Shown: piece by piece, positions 1-8,676 of the stretch
Position numbering within the stretch: the stretch's first letter is position 1
Layout: the number at the start of each line of letters is the position of its first letter
NCBI RefSeq assembly: GCF_025506335.1
Contig: NZ_JANZYO010000004.1
Location: 372,001 to 436,000 of the forward strand
Direction: 5' to 3'
From: Mumia quercus
GTDB lineage: Bacteria; Actinomycetota; Actinomycetes; Propionibacteriales; Nocardioidaceae
DNA length: 64,000 nt
The notes under the pieces: generated by a model
Databases searched by the model: none
Seen by the model: the letters and a program-made list of their open reading frames with translations, nothing else
Told to the model about the DNA's origin: nothing
Translations under genes and position numbers: made by a program

Positions 1-254
1 ACGTCCCACGTCGCGTCGGCCCAGGCGTCGAGGATGCGCTCGCTGTCGTCGGGACGGGCGGACGTGGTCACGTCCCAGTCGTGGGTCGGTCGGCCGAGGA
101 CGGCGTCGCGCACAGGGCCGCCGACGAGGGCCAGCGTGTGGCCGGCGTCACCGAAACGACGGGCGAGCTCGAGCACCTCGGGCGCCGCGTCGAGTCGGTC
201 GGCGAGTGCTGCCCCGGGATCGTGCAGGGCGGGGGAAGGGGACGCGGTGGCCAT
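1..254 (-). CDS. cca: CCA tRNA nucleotidyltransferase, N-terminal part (cut by window edge)
   Basis: Reads on the minus strand from an ATG at 252-254 to the window edge, so only about 84 N-terminal residues are present. The peptide ends in the class II nucleotidyltransferase head: LVGGPVRDAVLGR followed by HDWDVTT. This is the G-G-x-V-R-D plus D-x-D metal-binding signature of CCA-adding enzymes and poly(A) polymerases, which add or repair the 3' CCA of tRNAs. A cca gene divergent from DUF6049/murJ is the usual actinobacterial arrangement and supports CCA-adding rather than poly(A) activity. The D in the second motif reads D-W-D, as expected. The C-terminal HD and tRNA-binding parts lie outside the window. 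Confidence 0.9.
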   Translation of the reverse strand, partial: MATASPSPALHDPGAALADRLDAAPEVLELARRFGDAGHTLALVGGPVRDAVLGRPTHDWDVTTSARPDDSERILDAWADATWD

Positions 255-329
255 GACCCACCACTCTACGGGGCGGCCTCGACCGTGGCTGGGTCCGCCG
301 ATTCGACCGCTCGCTCTAGCATTGCCCCG

Positions 330-2585
330 ATGACACGCGCCGAAGTCCGCTCCTCCCGTCCCGCGCACCGCGGCGCCGTACGGGGGCTGCTGGCGACCGC
401 GCTGGTCGCCCTGATGGCGGCGCTGCTGGCGGCGCCCCCGTCCGTCGCGCCCGCCCGCGCCGCGGACGCCGACCGCCTTGCCGTCGCGATCGACGCGTTG
501 TCACCGGCGACGCTGAGCAAGGGTGACACGCTGACGATCAGCGGCCGCGTCACCAACCCGTCGTCCCAGGCATGGAGCCGCCTGCGCGTCCACCTCGTGA
601 TGCCGGCCGTACCGCTCGGCGACGCCGCCGCTCTGGACGAGGCACTCGCGAACCCCTCCGCGGAGGTCACCGGGACCCGGTTCACCACGGGTGGCGCCGT
701 GGTGGCTGCCGGTGACCTGGCCCCTGGCGACACGACGACCTTCCAGCTCCAGGTGCCGTTCTCCCAGCTGCGGGTGACGACCGAGGGCGTCTATCCCGTC
801 GGCGTCCACGTGCTGGCCACCGGGCCCGACGGCAACCGCTCGCCGGACGCCGTGGGGCGTGGCTACACGAGCATCCCCTTCGTCGGGAAGAAACCCTCCA
901 AGACCGCGCAGGTGTCGATCGTCTGGCCGTTCATCGCACCGGTGCAGCGCGACGACCGCAACCGCTACGCCGACACCACGGGCCTCGTCCAGTCCGTGTC
1001 GCCCGGCGGTCGCCTCAGGCGCCTGCTCGACCTCGCCCGTTCTGACGAGTCGTCGCCGTCCACGGTGCTGCTCGACCCGGCCCTGCTCGACGCGCTGCGT
1101 GACATCGCTGCCGACTCCTACGGCCCCAACCGCCAGGGCGGACCCGGGGGCACCGCCACCTTCGTCCCCGAGGGTGAGCCGACGCCGGCGCCTGCCGACC
1201 CCGACGAGGCCGACCCCGACGAGGCGCCGACCGAGCCCAGCGATGCGCGCGCACGCGTCGCGACGTTCCTCACCGACCTCGTGGCCTACGCCAAGACCCA
1301 TCCGGTGTGGGCCGTGCCGTACGGGCGACCCGACGCGTTCGCGATCACCCGACGCAGCGCCGGAGAGGCCGGCGCAACCGTGGTCGAGGCGGCCAAGACG
1401 GCGACCGAGGCGACGCTCGCGCAGTTCGGGCTGAGCGCACGGACGGTCCTGTGGCCCCCCAACGGGATCACCAACGCCGGCAGGCTCGCAGGCTCGCGCC
1501 AGCTCGGGACCGAGATCGCGGTCCTGTCCCCCGAGGTGCTGCCCGAGTGGACCCCCGCCGACGGGACAGGGCTGCGCGCCGAGGTCCGCGGCGCCCCGAT
1601 GGACGTCGTGGTCGTCGACCCCGGGCTCCAGGCGGACTCGTCGGCCACGAGCCCGGCGCTCGCCCTGCGCCAGCGCATCGCCTCGCGCGCGGCGCTCGGC
1701 CTCACCGGGGGTGGCGCGCGCAGGATCGTGGTGCTCCCGTCGGCCACGTTCGACCCGGGCAACGAGTGGGCTCGCGCCCAGTTCCACGACGTGTTCGACG
1801 CCCCCTGGGTACGCCCGGTGACCGCCGACGCCGTCCTCGCGAAGGCGCGCCGCTGGACCGGCCGCATCGCGCTGCCCCCGCGGGCTAACCAGCGCCCGAT
1901 CACGGCCGAGCAGGTCGAGGCGGCAGCACGGATCGTCGACGGCGGGCGCGTCGTCAGCGAGCTGCTCGGCGACGACGAGGGGCGCGACATCTTCTACGCG
2001 CAGAGCGCGTCGCTGGCGGCGTCGCAGGAGTGGCGTGCCGCGCGCACCCGAGGCGTCCAGCACGCCGAGGCGCAGGCGGACGCGGTCGAACGGATCCTCG
2101 ACCGGGTGAGCGTGTCGGCCTCGTCTTTCGTCACGCTCTCCGGCTCGTCGGGCCGGTTCCCGATCACGATCACCAACAGCCTGTCGACCCCGGTCACGGT
2201 CGGCGTCCGGTTCACCGCGGACGACTCGAGCTCACGCATCGCCGACATCGAGCCGCAGCAGATCTCGGCACGACAGAGCGTCACGATCACCGTCTCGGCC
2301 GACGTGGGTCAGGCGACGACGACGACGTTCACGGCCGCGCTCGTCACCGTGAGCGGCAGCGAGCTCAGCGAGCCGGCACGCTTCACCGTCCGCTCGAGCG
2401 TGGTGGGTCGCGTGATCTGGCTCTTCCTGGGACTCACGCTGCTGCTCGTCGTGTTCGCCGTGGTCCGCCGGGTGATCACGGGCCGCAAGGTCGAGACGCT
2501 CCACGACGAGGAAGAAGAGAACGACGACGTGAACGACGAAGCCCGTGCGCGCGAAGCCGTCGAGTCCGGCGAGGCGGGCGCATGA
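330..2585 (+). CDS. DUF6049 family membrane-anchored surface protein
   Basis: A 751-residue protein from an ATG at 330; this start places a signal peptide (about residues 14-48, with a hydrophobic core and an A-x-A cleavage motif) at the N-terminus. The body is extracytoplasmic, with an Ig-like start (NPSSQAWSRLRVHLVMP) and a proline/acidic insert near residues 285-305. A C-terminal membrane helix (VIWLFLGLTLLLVVFAVV) is followed by an acidic cytoplasmic tail. Position directly before murJ and after divergent cca, and the overall layout, match the actinobacterial DUF6049 family, whose function is unknown. The stop codon overlaps the murJ start (ATGA), so the two are almost certainly co-translated. 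A role linked to lipid II flipping or cell-wall assembly is inference from the neighbour only. Confidence 0.88.
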   Translation: MTRAEVRSSRPAHRGAVRGLLATALVALMAALLAAPPSVAPARAADADRLAVAIDALSPATLSKGDTLTISGRVTNPSSQAWSRLRVHLVMPAVPLGDAAALDEALANPSAEVTGTRFTTGGAVVAAGDLAPGDTTTFQLQVPFSQLRVTTEGVYPVGVHVLATGPDGNRSPDAVGRGYTSIPFVGKKPSKTAQVSIVWPFIAPVQRDDRNRYADTTGLVQSVSPGGRLRRLLDLARSDESSPSTVLLDPALLDALRDIAADSYGPNRQGGPGGTATFVPEGEPTPAPADPDEADPDEAPTEPSDARARVATFLTDLVAYAKTHPVWAVPYGRPDAFAITRRSAGEAGATVVEAAKTATEATLAQFGLSARTVLWPPNGITNAGRLAGSRQLGTEIAVLSPEVLPEWTPADGTGLRAEVRGAPMDVVVVDPGLQADSSATSPALALRQRIASRAALGLTGGGARRIVVLPSATFDPGNEWARAQFHDVFDAPWVRPVTADAVLAKARRWTGRIALPPRANQRPITAEQVEAAARIVDGGRVVSELLGDDEGRDIFYAQSASLAASQEWRAARTRGVQHAEAQADAVERILDRVSVSASSFVTLSGSSGRFPITITNSLSTPVTVGVRFTADDSSSRIADIEPQQISARQSVTITVSADVGQATTTTFTAALVTVSGSELSEPARFTVRSSVVGRVIWLFLGLTLLLVVFAVVRRVITGRKVETLHDEEEENDDVNDEARAREAVESGEAGA

Positions 2586-4381
2586 GCAAGCACCGGCTCT
2601 CCCGGCGCGAACGCCGTTCGGCCCAGCCCGGCCCCGCCCCCGCGGAGGCGGCGACCGCGGAAGAGGCTCCCTTCCTCGCCACGGAGGCCGACGCGGTCGA
2701 GGAGGTGACGCAGACCAGCGAAGCCGTCGCTGAGGCCGAGCGGCGGACGTCGACGGGACTGCTCTCGGCGAGCGTCCTCATGGCGGCCGGCACGATCGTG
2801 TCTCGTCTGTCGGGTTTTGTCCGCTCAGCGCTGATCTTCGCGGCCATCGGCAGCAGCCTGAACGCCGACATCTTCACGGGCGCGAACACGATCCCCAACG
2901 CGCTCTACATCCTGCTGGCCGGCGGCATCTTCAACGTCGTCCTCGTCCCTCAGCTGGTCCGCGCGATGAAGTACGACGCGGACGGCGGCGAGGCGTACGC
3001 GCAACGCATCGTCACGCTGGGACTCCTCGTCCTCGGGATCGCCACCGTCGTCCTGGTCGTGCTCGCACCGCTGCTGGTCAGGCTCGTCTTCGACAGCAGG
3101 CTCTTCGACCCCGGCAACGAGGACGCGCTCTCGTCGGCGTACGCGCTGATGCGCTACTGCCTGCCGCAGATCTTCTTCTACGGCGCCTTCGTGCTCGTCG
3201 GCCAGATCCTCAACTCGCGCGGTCGGTTCGGGCCGATGATGTGGGCGCCGATCGCCAACAACGTGATCTCGTGCGCCGTCCTCGGCACGTACCTGGTCGT
3301 CTACGGCGGCAGCAACGGCTCCGACGGGTTCACCGGCGGTCAGGAGCTGCTCCTCGGCGTCGGTTCGACCGTCGGCATCGCCGTCCAGGCGCTGATCCTC
3401 GTGCCGTACCTGAGGGCAGCCGGATTCCGCTACCGCCCGCGGTTCGACTTCCGAGGCGTCGGGCTCGGCCACACGCTCAAGCTCGGCGCGTGGACGCTTG
3501 CCTTCATCCTCGTCAACCAGGTGATGTTCGTCGTCATCACCCGCATCGGGACGAGCGCGGGTCTGCTCGCGGTCGCCAACGGCGACCCGGATCCGGCCGG
3601 GACGACGGTGTACGCCAGCGCGTTCCTCATCACCCAGGTCCCGCACGGTGTCATCACCGTCTCTCTGGTCACCGCGACCATGCCGTTGATCTCGCGGCTG
3701 GCCGCGGAGGGCGACTTCGCCCGGATGCGCGCGGAGATCCGCAACAACATCCGGCTCGTCCTCGCGCTGATCGCCCCGATCGCGGTCGCGGTCTTCGCGT
3801 TGTCGGGGCCGCTCGGCACCGTCGTGGCGTCGTGGGGCGCCATGGCGGGCCGGACAGAGACCGTCTCGGTGACGATCGCGGCGTTCGCGCCGGCGATCAT
3901 CTTCTTCTCGCTGCACTACATGAGCCTGCGCGGGTTCTACGCCCTCGAGGACACCCGGACACCGTTCTTCCTGCAGATCGTCCTGGCCACCGTCAACATC
4001 GGCCTGGCGATCACCCTCGCCTCCCAGGTCGAGCCGAACGCGATCTCGTCGGTGCTCGCCCTGGCCTACGGCGCCGCGTACCTCGTCGGCTCGCTGCTGG
4101 CGATCACCGTCCTGTCGCGTCGGATCGGCACCGTCGTCGACTGGAGCGCCATCGGGTTCCTGCTGCGCCTGGTCTTCGCGTGCCTGCTGGCGGGCGGGGC
4201 GATCCTCGGGTCGGCCGCACTGCTCGCCGGCCCCCTCGGGATCGACGGCGACGGCAAGCTCGACGCCCTGCTGGCCCTCGTCCTGTTCGGCGGACTCGGC
4301 GCGGCGACCTATCTCGTCGCCGCCTGGCTGCTGCGGATCGGCGAGGTGACGTCGGTCGTGAAGACGGTTCTGCGTCGTTGA
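2582..4381 (+). CDS. murJ: Lipid II flippase MurJ (MviN)
   Basis: A 599-residue polytopic membrane protein starting at the ATG that overlaps the DUF6049 stop. The first about 60 residues are a basic then acidic cytoplasmic extension. From there the chain is a series of hydrophobic helices typical of the MOP-superfamily MurJ fold (about 14). It opens with the family signature IVSRLSGFVRSALIFAAIG, with a conserved Arg in the first helix. MurJ moves the lipid-linked peptidoglycan precursor lipid II across the membrane. In Mycobacterium tuberculosis the homologue carries a C-terminal pseudokinase in the same chain. Here the chain ends after the membrane domain and the pseudokinase is the next gene, 46 nt downstream. 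Confidence 0.95.
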   Translation: MSKHRLSRRERRSAQPGPAPAEAATAEEAPFLATEADAVEEVTQTSEAVAEAERRTSTGLLSASVLMAAGTIVSRLSGFVRSALIFAAIGSSLNADIFTGANTIPNALYILLAGGIFNVVLVPQLVRAMKYDADGGEAYAQRIVTLGLLVLGIATVVLVVLAPLLVRLVFDSRLFDPGNEDALSSAYALMRYCLPQIFFYGAFVLVGQILNSRGRFGPMMWAPIANNVISCAVLGTYLVVYGGSNGSDGFTGGQELLLGVGSTVGIAVQALILVPYLRAAGFRYRPRFDFRGVGLGHTLKLGAWTLAFILVNQVMFVVITRIGTSAGLLAVANGDPDPAGTTVYASAFLITQVPHGVITVSLVTATMPLISRLAAEGDFARMRAEIRNNIRLVLALIAPIAVAVFALSGPLGTVVASWGAMAGRTETVSVTIAAFAPAIIFFSLHYMSLRGFYALEDTRTPFFLQIVLATVNIGLAITLASQVEPNAISSVLALAYGAAYLVGSLLAITVLSRRIGTVVDWSAIGFLLRLVFACLLAGGAILGSAALLAGPLGIDGDGKLDALLALVLFGGLGAATYLVAAWLLRIGEVTSVVKTVLRR

Positions 4382-4427
4382 GCGCGCGGTGGTGCCGGCG
4401 CCGCCGCGGACCTCGATAGCATGAAGC

Positions 4428-6008
4428 GTGGACCAGACTGCGGCACTGAGCTCCGGGACCCTGCTCTCGGGTCGCTACCGCCTCGACGACCTGATCAAGG
4501 AGTCGGGCGGTGCCGTCACCTGGAAGGCCTACGACACCGTCCTCGACCGTAACGTCGGCATCCAGGCGCTGCGTGCCGACGACCGTCGCGCGACCGCGTT
4601 CGTGCTGGCCGCCGGGCGGTCGACCGCAGTCTCCGACCCGCGGTTCCTGCGGGTCCTCGACATCGTCGAGGACGACCACGGGCACACCTACCTCGTACGC
4701 GAGTGGGCGCGTGCCGTCTCCCTCGACCACGTCCTCGGTCCGTCCACGCTGACCAACGCGCGCTCGACGACCGTCGCGCTCGAGCTCGCCGACGCGTTCG
4801 CGCACGCCCACGACGCGGGCGTCTACCACCGCCACCTGCGGCCGGCGACGGTGCTGCTCAAGGAGAACGGCGGCATCCGCATCATCGGGCTCGCCACGGA
4901 CCACGCGCTGCGGTCGGCCCACCACGACGTCGACGACGCAGACGTCGGCTACGCCGAGCAGCTCGACGTCGAGGCACTGGGCAAGATCCTGTACGCCTGC
5001 CTCACCGGTCGCTACCCCGGTGGCGACGAGCTGCTCGCTCCGGCCCCGCGCGAGCACGGACGCATCCTCCGTCCTCGGCAGGTCAGGGCCGGTGTCTCCC
5101 ACGACGTCGACACGATCTGCGACCGGATCCTCGGGCGCCCTCCCCGCCACCACCGGCCCCCGCTCCGTACGGCGCGCGACGTCGCCCTCGAGCTGGCGAT
5201 CACCGGCGAGGAGGAGCCTCTCGACCCGGACGTGACCCCCGGTTCGTCGCCCGACCTCTTCCGGCACGACCCCGTCCGTACGGGCGCGGGCGAGCCGCCC
5301 CCGGCCGTCAACCCGCCGAAGCCGCGGCCCGCCGCGCTGGCCCCACCGCCTCCGACGCCGATCGAGCGCGGCATCTCGAAGGTCGTCCGTTCCACGAAGG
5401 GTGAGCGTGGTCTGATCTGGATCGCCCTCGCGGTGATCGTCGTCCTCGCGGCGGTGCTCACCTTCATCCTCGGGCGCGTCTCTGCCCCGAGCGACCCGAC
5501 AACCCGGGCCACGGAGCCTCCGGCGGAGGCGAGCCGCGCGGTCGTCGACCTCGGCATCAAGAGCGTCGAGGCCTTCGATCCCCCGCCGGACGGCGACGGG
5601 CAGGAGAGCCCGAATACGGTCGAGTTCGCGACCGACGGCGATCCCTCGACGTCGTGGATCACGATGGAGTACTACCGCCGCAACGACCTCGGCGGGCTCA
5701 AGGACGGCGTCGGGCTCCTCCTCGACCTGGGGCGCCCGCGGGACGTGACCGCGATGCAGGTGCTGTTCGGGGCCGCCCCGACCTCGTTCCGCGTGTACGC
5801 CGCGCCGGGTCGCAACCAGCCTCCGACCGAGGTCAGCCAGATGGAACGCGTCGGCGGGTACGCCGACGCCCCGACGGGCGCCTCCGTGTCGTTCTCCCAA
5901 CCCGTGAAGACCCGCTACCTGCTGCTCTGGCTGACACGCCTCCCCGAGCGCGAGAACGACATCTTCCAGGGCGTGGTGTCCGAGGTCACGGTGCGTGGCC
6001 TGGAGTGA
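4428..6008 (+). CDS. Membrane-anchored protein pseudokinase (MviN-associated type)
   Basis: A 526-residue protein from GTG 4428 (the upstream ATG at 4421 is out of frame). Residues about 17-260 have a Ser/Thr kinase fold, but the active-site residues are lost. The HRDLKPEN loop reads HRHLRPATV (residues 134-142, no catalytic Asp), the DFG region reads IGLATD, and the VAIK lysine position reads VGIQ. It should therefore not phosphorylate and probably acts as a docking platform. A proline-rich linker leads to one membrane helix (about 329-349) and an extracellular domain of about 175 residues that looks like a discoidin/F5-8-type beta sandwich. In M. tuberculosis the equivalent domain, fused to MviN, is phosphorylated by PknB and binds FhaA; both partners are encoded in this window. 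Confidence 0.85.
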   Translation: MDQTAALSSGTLLSGRYRLDDLIKESGGAVTWKAYDTVLDRNVGIQALRADDRRATAFVLAAGRSTAVSDPRFLRVLDIVEDDHGHTYLVREWARAVSLDHVLGPSTLTNARSTTVALELADAFAHAHDAGVYHRHLRPATVLLKENGGIRIIGLATDHALRSAHHDVDDADVGYAEQLDVEALGKILYACLTGRYPGGDELLAPAPREHGRILRPRQVRAGVSHDVDTICDRILGRPPRHHRPPLRTARDVALELAITGEEEPLDPDVTPGSSPDLFRHDPVRTGAGEPPPAVNPPKPRPAALAPPPPTPIERGISKVVRSTKGERGLIWIALAVIVVLAAVLTFILGRVSAPSDPTTRATEPPAEASRAVVDLGIKSVEAFDPPPDGDGQESPNTVEFATDGDPSTSWITMEYYRRNDLGGLKDGVGLLLDLGRPRDVTAMQVLFGAAPTSFRVYAAPGRNQPPTEVSQMERVGGYADAPTGASVSFSQPVKTRYLLLWLTRLPERENDIFQGVVSEVTVRGLE

Positions 6009-6027
6009 GCACGTCCGTCGCGGACCC

Positions 6028-6053
6028 GGAATGCCCCCGGCCTAGGATGCGTT
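6028..6053 (+). promoter_or_regulatory. SigR/SigH-type promoter for trxB
   Basis: GGAAT at 6028-6032 and GTT at 6051-6053 are separated by exactly 18 nt. This matches the thiol-oxidative-stress sigma factor consensus of actinobacteria (SigR of Streptomyces, SigH of mycobacteria: GGAAT, 18-19 nt, GTT). The site lies 50-75 nt before the trxB start. The trxBA operon is the best-known SigR/SigH target, so motif and gene agree. No transcription start can be seen from sequence alone. Confidence 0.7.
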
Positions 6054-6102
6054 GTGTGGAGTGCGGTCGACGCCGCACGAACAGCAGACCGATAGGCGGA
6101 GC

Positions 6103-7056
6103 ATGTCCACTGACGTACGCAACGTGATCATCATCGGGTCGGGCCCCGCGGGCTACACCGCGGCGGTGTACACGGCTCGCGCGAACCTCGCCCCGCTCGT
6201 CTTCGAGGGGTCCGTCACCGCTGGTGGCGCCCTGATGAACACGACCGACGTCGAGAACTTCCCCGGTTTCCCCGAGGGCATCGAGGGTCCCGCGCTCATG
6301 GACAACATGCGCCAGCAGGCCGAGCGCTTCGGCGCGGAGCTGGTCGCCGACGACGTCGTCGAGGTGGACCTGACGGGTGACGTGAAGATCGTCCGTACGG
6401 CTACCGGCGAGCACCACGCCCGCACGGTGATCCTCGCGATGGGTTCCGGCTACCGCAAGCTCGGCATCGACGGCGAGGACCGGCTCTCCGGTCGCGGCGT
6501 CAGCTGGTGCGCGACCTGTGACGGCTTCTTCTTCCGCAAGCAGGAGATCATCGTCGTCGGTGGCGGCGACTCCGCCGTCGAGGAGGCGACCTTCCTCACC
6601 CGCTTCGCGGACAAGGTCACGCTGGTCCACCGCCGTGACGAGCTGCGCGCCAGCAAGATCATGCAGGAGCGCGCCTTCAAGAACGACAAGATCGAGTTCG
6701 CCTGGAACTCTGCCGTCAAGGAGATCCGAGGCGAGCTGTCGCTCGAGGGCGTCGTCCTCGAGGACACGGTGACCGGCGAGGAGCGCTTCGTCCCGGCGAC
6801 CGGACTGTTCATCGCGATCGGCCACGATCCCCGCTCGGAGCTGCTGACCGGCCAGGTCGAGCTCGACGCCGAGGGCTACGTGCTCGTCCAGCCAGGATCG
6901 ACGCGGACGAACGTCCCCGGCGTCTTCGCCTCCGGCGACCTCGTCGACCACACGTACCGGCAGGCGATCACGGCGGCCGGGACCGGCTGCTCCGCTGCTC
7001 TCGACGCCGAGCGCTACATCGCCGATCTTGAGCACGCGGCGCTCGCGACCGCGTGA
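6103..7056 (+). CDS. trxB: Thioredoxin-disulfide reductase
   Basis: A 317-residue FAD enzyme that passes electrons from NADPH to thioredoxin. It has the FAD-binding [10 protein letters not shown] motif near the N-terminus, the redox-active CATC (Cys136, Cys139), the NADPH-binding [10 protein letters not shown], and the C-terminal FAD motif [11 protein letters not shown] 6103 is preferred because homologues begin just before the FAD motif; an in-frame ATG 51 nt upstream adds a non-conserved leader. It pairs with trxA downstream and is probably driven by the SigR-type promoter at 6028-6053, giving induction by disulfide stress. Confidence 0.97.
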   Translation: MSTDVRNVIIIGSGPAGYTAAVYTARANLAPLVFEGSVTAGGALMNTTDVENFPGFPEGIEGPALMDNMRQQAERFGAELVADDVVEVDLTGDVKIVRTATGEHHARTVILAMGSGYRKLGIDGEDRLSGRGVSWCATCDGFFFRKQEIIVVGGGDSAVEEATFLTRFADKVTLVHRRDELRASKIMQERAFKNDKIEFAWNSAVKEIRGELSLEGVVLEDTVTGEERFVPATGLFIAIGHDPRSELLTGQVELDAEGYVLVQPGSTRTNVPGVFASGDLVDHTYRQAITAAGTGCSAALDAERYIADLEHAALATA

Positions 7057-7059
7057 GAC

Positions 7060-7093
7060 ACGCCCCCGGGAATCGACTCGATCCTGGGGGCGT
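7060..7093 (+). terminator. Stem-loop between trxB and trxA
   Basis: Arms 7060-7071 and 7082-7093 pair with one mismatch around a 10-nt loop, with a GC-rich stem but only a short T run after it. It begins three bases after the trxB stop. It could be a partial terminator or an RNA-processing and stability element setting the trxB:trxA ratio. Confidence 0.45.
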
Positions 7094-7146
7094 TCCACCC
7101 CACACACGTATCGACCCGCCGTCCGACAACCCGAAGGGAAGCAACC

Positions 7147-7473
7147 GTGGGAAACATCCAGGCCGTCACCGACGCCGAGTTCCCGACCACCGTGCTGGGC
7201 TCCGAGAAGCCCGTGCTCGTCGACTTCTGGGCGGAGTGGTGCGGTCCGTGCCGCCAGGTCTCCCCGATCCTCGAGGAGATCGCCGCTGAGCACGGCGACA
7301 AGATCACGATCGTCAAGATGAACGTCGACGAGAACCCGCAGACGCCTGCGTCGTACCGCGTGACGTCCATCCCCACGCTGAACGTCTACCAGAACGGCGA
7401 GATCGTCCAGTCGATCGTCGGCGCCAAGCCCAAGAGCGTCCTGCTCAAGGAGCTCGACGCGTTCGTCGGCTGA
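7147..7473 (+). CDS. trxA: Thioredoxin
   Basis: A 108-residue classical thioredoxin starting at GTG 7147, eight bases after an AAGGGAAG ribosome-binding site. The active site WCGPC gives Cys32 and Cys35. The cis-Pro segment SIPTLNVYQNGE is present, and the length is that of single-domain TrxA. It reduces protein disulfides in the cytoplasm using TrxB, encoded just upstream. The gene is followed by a strong hairpin that separates it from the convergent parB. Confidence 0.97.
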   Translation: MGNIQAVTDAEFPTTVLGSEKPVLVDFWAEWCGPCRQVSPILEEIAAEHGDKITIVKMNVDENPQTPASYRVTSIPTLNVYQNGEIVQSIVGAKPKSVLLKELDAFVG

Positions 7474-7511
7474 GCCGGCACCCCTCGTCGGCTCGACCGA
7501 CGACCTCGCAG

Positions 7512-7560
7512 AAGCCGAAGGGCCCGACACCATCCATACCGGTGTCGGGCCCTTCGGCTT
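7512..7560. terminator. Perfect 20-bp bidirectional terminator between trxA and parB
   Basis: Arms 7512-7531 and 7541-7560 are a perfect 20-bp inverted repeat around a 9-nt loop. Each outer end is A- or T-flanked (AAG / CTTT), so it can act for trxA on the plus strand and parB on the minus strand. It sits between two converging operons, where a bidirectional terminator is expected. Confidence 0.85.
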
Positions 7561-7591
7561 TGTCCTCGATCCTGCGATTCAGCGGTTAAAC

Positions 7592-7616
7592 GATTTGTCG
7601 ACAAATTGATTTGTCG
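7592..7616. repeat. AT-rich palindrome ATTTGTCGACAAAT plus half-site
   Basis: A perfect 14-bp palindrome lies at 7593-7606. The nonamer GATTTGTCG, present at 7592-7600, is repeated at 7608-7616, giving a palindrome plus a further half-site with 16-bp phasing. The same palindrome, extended to 20 bp, recurs at 13582-13601 inside dnaA. It lies 14-38 nt beyond the parB stop codon, in an AT-rich patch of an otherwise very GC-rich sequence. No known factor is assigned. Confidence 0.6.
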
Positions 7617-7629
7617 CTATGTCCATCGT

Positions 7630-8676
7630 CTAGGCGGAGCGGTCTTCGTCCTCGGCTGCCTGCTGCTTCGCCGGATCCATCAAGGTCACGATGCGCTCGA
7701 GGTCGTCGATCGAGGCGAACTCGACGGTGATCTTGCCCTTGGTCTTCCCCAGGTCGACCTTCACCCTGGTGTCGAAGCGATCGGCGAGACGGTCAGCAAG
7801 GTCGGTCAGGCGAGGGGCGACGATTCGGCGGGGGCGCTGACGACGCTCCGGCTTCTCCGCCAGGTCGTCACCCATCGCGACGATCTCCTCGAGCGCACGG
7901 ACGGACAGGCCTTCGGCCACCACACGCTGAGCGAGCTGGTCCTGACGCGCGCTGTCGACGACCGAGACCAGGGCGCGCGCGTGCCCCGCGCTCAGCACGC
8001 CCGCGGCCACGCGACGCTGGACCGCCGGCGTCAGGCGGAGCAGACGAAGCGTGTTGCTGATCTGCGGCCGCGAACGCCCGATGCGGGTCGCGAGCTCGTC
8101 GTGGGTGCAACCGAAGTCGTCAAGGAGCTGTTGGTATGCCGCCGCCTCTTCGAGCGGGTTCAGCTGCGACCGGTGCAGGTTTTCGAGGAGGGCGTCCCGA
8201 AGGAGGTCCTCGTCTGAGGTGTCGCGGACGATCGACGGGATCGTCTCGAGGCCTGCCTCCTTGGAGGCGCGCCACCGGCGTTCGCCCATGACGAGCTCGT
8301 AGGCATCCTTGCCCACGGTGCGTACGACGATCGGCTGGAGCAGCCCCACCTCGCGAATGGAGTGGACCAGCTCGGCCATCGCCTCCTCGTCGAAGACCTC
8401 GCGCGGCTGGCGTGGGTTCGGGGAGACCTGGCCTACGGGGATCTCGGCGAACCGTGCTCCCTCGACGGGCCGGAGTCCGTCGTCGGTGGCGGAGGTCGTG
8501 GGCTCCGTCGTCACGCCTCCCGCGTTCGCCTGTGCTGCGGGCTGCACTGCGGGCTGCGCCGGTGCCTCCTTGCCCTCGCTCCCCTGCTCGACCTTCGCGG
8601 TTTCACGTGAAACCTCCGCGGGCGCGGTGGGGATCAAGGCACCCAGACCGCGGCCGAGTCCACGACGCTGGCTCAT
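7630..8676 (-). CDS. parB: Chromosome-partitioning protein ParB
   Basis: A 348-residue CTP-dependent DNA clamp that loads at parS and spreads to organise the origin region. After a flexible N-terminus ([14 protein letters not shown], the ParA-stimulating motif, then an Ala/Pro linker to about residue 68) come the CTP-binding motif GERRWRAS (131-138) and [14 protein letters not shown] (165-178). A helix-turn-helix follows at about 190-213, and a C-terminal dimerisation region closes the chain. The ATG overlaps the parA stop (ATGA). A parS site at 8599-8614 lies within its own coding sequence and encodes part of the disordered linker. Confidence 0.97.
   Translation of the reverse strand: MSQRRGLGRGLGALIPTAPAEVSRETAKVEQGSEGKEAPAQPAVQPAAQANAGGVTTEPTTSATDDGLRPVEGARFAEIPVGQVSPNPRQPREVFDEEAMAELVHSIREVGLLQPIVVRTVGKDAYELVMGERRWRASKEAGLETIPSIVRDTSDEDLLRDALLENLHRSQLNPLEEAAAYQQLLDDFGCTHDELATRIGRSRPQISNTLRLLRLTPAVQRRVAAGVLSAGHARALVSVVDSARQDQLAQRVVAEGLSVRALEEIVAMGDDLAEKPERRQRPRRIVAPRLTDLADRLADRFDTRVKVDLGKTKGKITVEFASIDDLERIVTLMDPAKQQAAEDEDRSA
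8599..8614. promoter_or_regulatory. parS site inside parB
   Basis: GGTTTCACGTGAAACC is a perfect 16-bp palindrome containing the universal 14-bp parS core GTTTCACGTGAAAC. Only the outermost base on each side differs from the consensus TGTTTCACGTGAAACA. It is read as the peptide VSRET in the ParB linker. Confidence 0.92.
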
